From a virus, in the IMG/VR virus record IMGVR_UViG_3300027832_000106, positions 1-23,987 of that record: a stretch of DNA of 23,987 nucleotides. One strand, 5' to 3'. Every line of letters begins with the position of its first letter. Position 1 is the first letter of the stretch. Shown here piece after piece: positions 22,298-23,987 of the stretch. The notes below the pieces were generated by a model that had not been told where the DNA came from, searched no databases, and saw only the letters and a program-made list of their open reading frames with translations. The translations under genes and the position numbers were made by a program.

Positions 22298-23987
22298 TTA
22301 ATATAGCCTTAAAGTATTATAGGTTGTAGAGGTAGAAAGCGCACTAGTATTTAAAACTGCGTTGTTTGCACCATAGATACTAGAACACATAATTTTACGT
22401 TGCGTTCCTGTGTAAGAAATAGCTATAGCGTATAGCTTGTCTTGTTCAAAGGTATAAACTACCTCCTGAGTTGTGTTGTCTGAAGACTCTAAAGATACAA
22501 TTCCATTTTGGTAGCTAACAGCTAAGTAAGCTAAAGTACTAGAGTTGAATACGCTAAATAAAGAGTACTTAGAATCCGAAGCATTAAAGTCCTCTGAAGG
22601 ATTAACCCATATAAGTAAAGAAAATACACTAGGTATACTTATATTCCAAGAAGCTGTGGATAAATCAGATATTTCTAAGCCGCTACCTACTCTACCCTTA
22701 ACTGTAAATGTAGCTGCACCCACACTCTCTAGTAGAGTAGTGCCATTATAAGTGGTTGAGCTGCCGTCTAGGCGTATAGCATCTACATAGTTAGTAGGTA
22801 AGCTACCAGAATCAATAGAAAGCTCTATTTCGGCTGCTACGGTAAATATGTCTGTATCTCCAGCAGGTAGCCAAGCCCTAGTACTTGCTGACCCTGAAAG
22901 CCAAGAAAAAGTAGACTGTTCCCAGGCAAGTGTATCTATCTGAGCTACAGATAAGGTTGAGTAAGGTGTATTCTGTGCCATTACAAAGTAACCCAAATCT
23001 ATACCAGTAATAAACTCGCCCTTAGATTCACTTATGCTGTTTAATTGTATTTTATTACCATTATTAACAGTATTTATAAACCTACCTGCATAGTTATCTA
23101 GCTCTTTATCTATAGTAGCTAAAATATTTCTATCAGGCAAAGCAACCACATTAGTAGTTGAAAAGGAAGCTAACTCACTGTATATACCCCCTAAGCTGAT
23201 CGCTTTAATTAGGAATACTCTAACACCTTCTAGCCCAGAAGCTAAACTGAAATATGTAGAATCAGTTCTAGTAATAAAGGTAGATTCTCCCCAAGCAGTT
23301 CCTTCTCTAATTTCATAGTTTGTAGTACCTTCTACAGCTTGCCAGTTTAGCTGAATTGTTGCTTTATTCTGCACAGCTATAAACCTTCTAACAGCTTCAG
23401 GAAATACTAGTTGAATACTAGCTGAAGTAACTTGTGTAGATTCGTTACCTGAAGTATCGACAGCCCTTATTAAATAAAAGTTTAAGCCTTCTCCAGGATC
23501 CTCATCTGTAAAGCTGTTAGCAAACAGCTTATCTACTAATACTATAGCAGTTTCCCAAGCTTCTCCCCTTTTAACAGTATAGCCACCTAAGTCTACATCA
23601 GGAACATTATTCCAGCTTAATAGTATGCCACCTTTAACTTCGGTAGCAGTAAAATTCTGCACTATAGCTGGTGGTGCTGTTTTACCAAGAGTAACAAAGT
23701 CTACTATTTCAGCCGCAGAGCCTGACCTTCTTCCTATACTGTCTATAGAGTAAACCCTTATGTCGTAAGAGCCTACAACTGAGTCATCTATAGAAACCTC
23801 AGAAGACTTGATGCTTTCTGCTAAAAGCTGCCAGTTTCCTTCATTAGCCCTATACTCTACCCTGTACGCTCTTGAGCTAGCTAGTATGTCCCAAGCTATT
23901 TGGATTCTAACCTTAACTGTACCTGCTTCAGAAATATATAATACTTCTTCTGCTTCAAGGTTTGTAGGGGGTAAAGGAGAGTCTAAT
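22298..23987 (-). CDS. gpJ-like tail-tip/host-specificity protein, C-terminal part (5' end outside)
   Basis: The frame is open through the right window edge, giving 562 visible residues; the GTG at 23662 is internal and should not be used as the start. There are three fibronectin type III-like domains: about residues 4-103 (PPTNLEA...AWDI), 103-195 (APPAIVQNF...LSWNNVPDVDLGGYTVKRG, ending in AVDTSGNES) and 198-285 (IQLNWQAVEGTTNYEIREG). After a linker, the last ~150 residues resemble a concanavalin/LamG-type lectin sandwich (FSLLIWVNPSEDF, LYAIAISYTGTQRKI). FN3 chains after a tip core are typical of lambda gpJ-type central fibres that contact the host. The domains are clear by pattern; the gpJ identity depends on the missing N-terminal part. 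Confidence 0.82.
   Translation of the reverse strand, partial: LDSPLPPTNLEAEEVLYISEAGTVKVRIQIAWDILASSRAYRVEYRANEGNWQLLAESIKSSEVSIDDSVVGSYDIRVYSIDSIGRRSGSAAEIVDFVTLGKTAPPAIVQNFTATEVKGGILLSWNNVPDVDLGGYTVKRGEAWETAIVLVDKLFANSFTDEDPGEGLNFYLIRAVDTSGNESTQVTSASIQLVFPEAVRRFIAVQNKATIQLNWQAVEGTTNYEIREGTAWGESTFITRTDSTYFSLASGLEGVRVFLIKAISLGGIYSELASFSTTNVVALPDRNILATIDKELDNYAGRFINTVNNGNKIQLNSISESKGEFITGIDLGYFVMAQNTPYSTLSVAQIDTLAWEQSTFSWLSGSASTRAWLPAGDTDIFTVAAEIELSIDSGSLPTNYVDAIRLDGSSTTYNGTTLLESVGAATFTVKGRVGSGLEISDLSTASWNISIPSVFSLLIWVNPSEDFNASDSKYSLFSVFNSSTLAYLAVSYQNGIVSLESSDNTTQEVVYTFEQDKLYAIAISYTGTQRKIMCSSIYGANNAVLNTSALSTSTTYNTLRLY

Noticed and set aside
1-23987. CRISPR array, tRNA genes, insertion sequences
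   Set aside because: No regular direct repeats with spacers, no cloverleaf-like segment noticed in the short gaps, and no transposase-like frame.

Overview
The window is a fragment of a tailed double-stranded DNA phage genome (Caudoviricetes), AT-rich and densely packed. Most neighbouring genes abut or overlap by a few bases (ATGA and TAATG junctions). No integrase, repressor or host gene is visible, and no tRNA gene was recognised. The content (family A polymerase, SbcCD-like pair, flap exonuclease, class I ribonucleotide reductase, lectin-like tail proteins) suggests a lytic siphovirus-type phage. Two replication proteins end in DDIPF, the tip of gammaproteobacterial SSB, so a gammaproteobacterial, perhaps marine, host is inferred. 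Host and genus are inference only.

Left arm, plus strand, 1-16255: a DnaB-type helicase cut by the left edge, a CHC2/TOPRIM primase, DNA polymerase I, an unknown protein, a UvsW-like SF2 helicase, another unknown and a gp32-like SSB, closed by a strong terminator at 7126-7152. Next come the Mre11/Rad50-like pair (SbcD, SbcC), a compact HNH protein, an Hjc-like PD-(D/E)XK resolvase, a 5'-3' flap exonuclease, a ClpP-like serine protease, dUTPase, two tiny genes (one membrane protein) and ribonucleotide reductase alpha and beta. Together they copy, repair and resolve phage DNA and supply dNTPs. A terminator at 16288-16324 ends this arm.

Right arm, minus strand, 23987-16457, converging on the first. 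In transcription order it holds a gpJ-like tail-tip protein with FN3 and lectin-like domains (cut by the right edge), a small structural protein, a repeat-containing tail protein, tail fibre A with a C-terminal lectin-fold variable region, a 99-aa protein, tail fibre B with a His-rich tip, a Cys-rich small protein, a patatin-like phospholipase and a small lipoprotein. It ends at a minus-strand terminator, 16425-16450.

The most notable signal is in tail fibre A. Its last ~37 codons look like the variable repeat of a diversity-generating retroelement (DGR) target. They are strongly adenine-depleted, with NNY codons where template AAY codons would be expected. A hairpin with a GAAA loop lies four bases past the stop codon, as at known DGR target sites. 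No reverse transcriptase or template repeat is in the window, so the machinery is elsewhere in the phage, supplied in trans, or lost. A second paralogous fibre shares the N-terminal ~70 residues but carries a different tip. Other points of interest are the SSB-like C-terminal tip on the helicase, an unusual Glu/His spacing in the NrdB metal site, an altered polymerase motif C, and a phospholipase next to a lipoprotein in the late operon.
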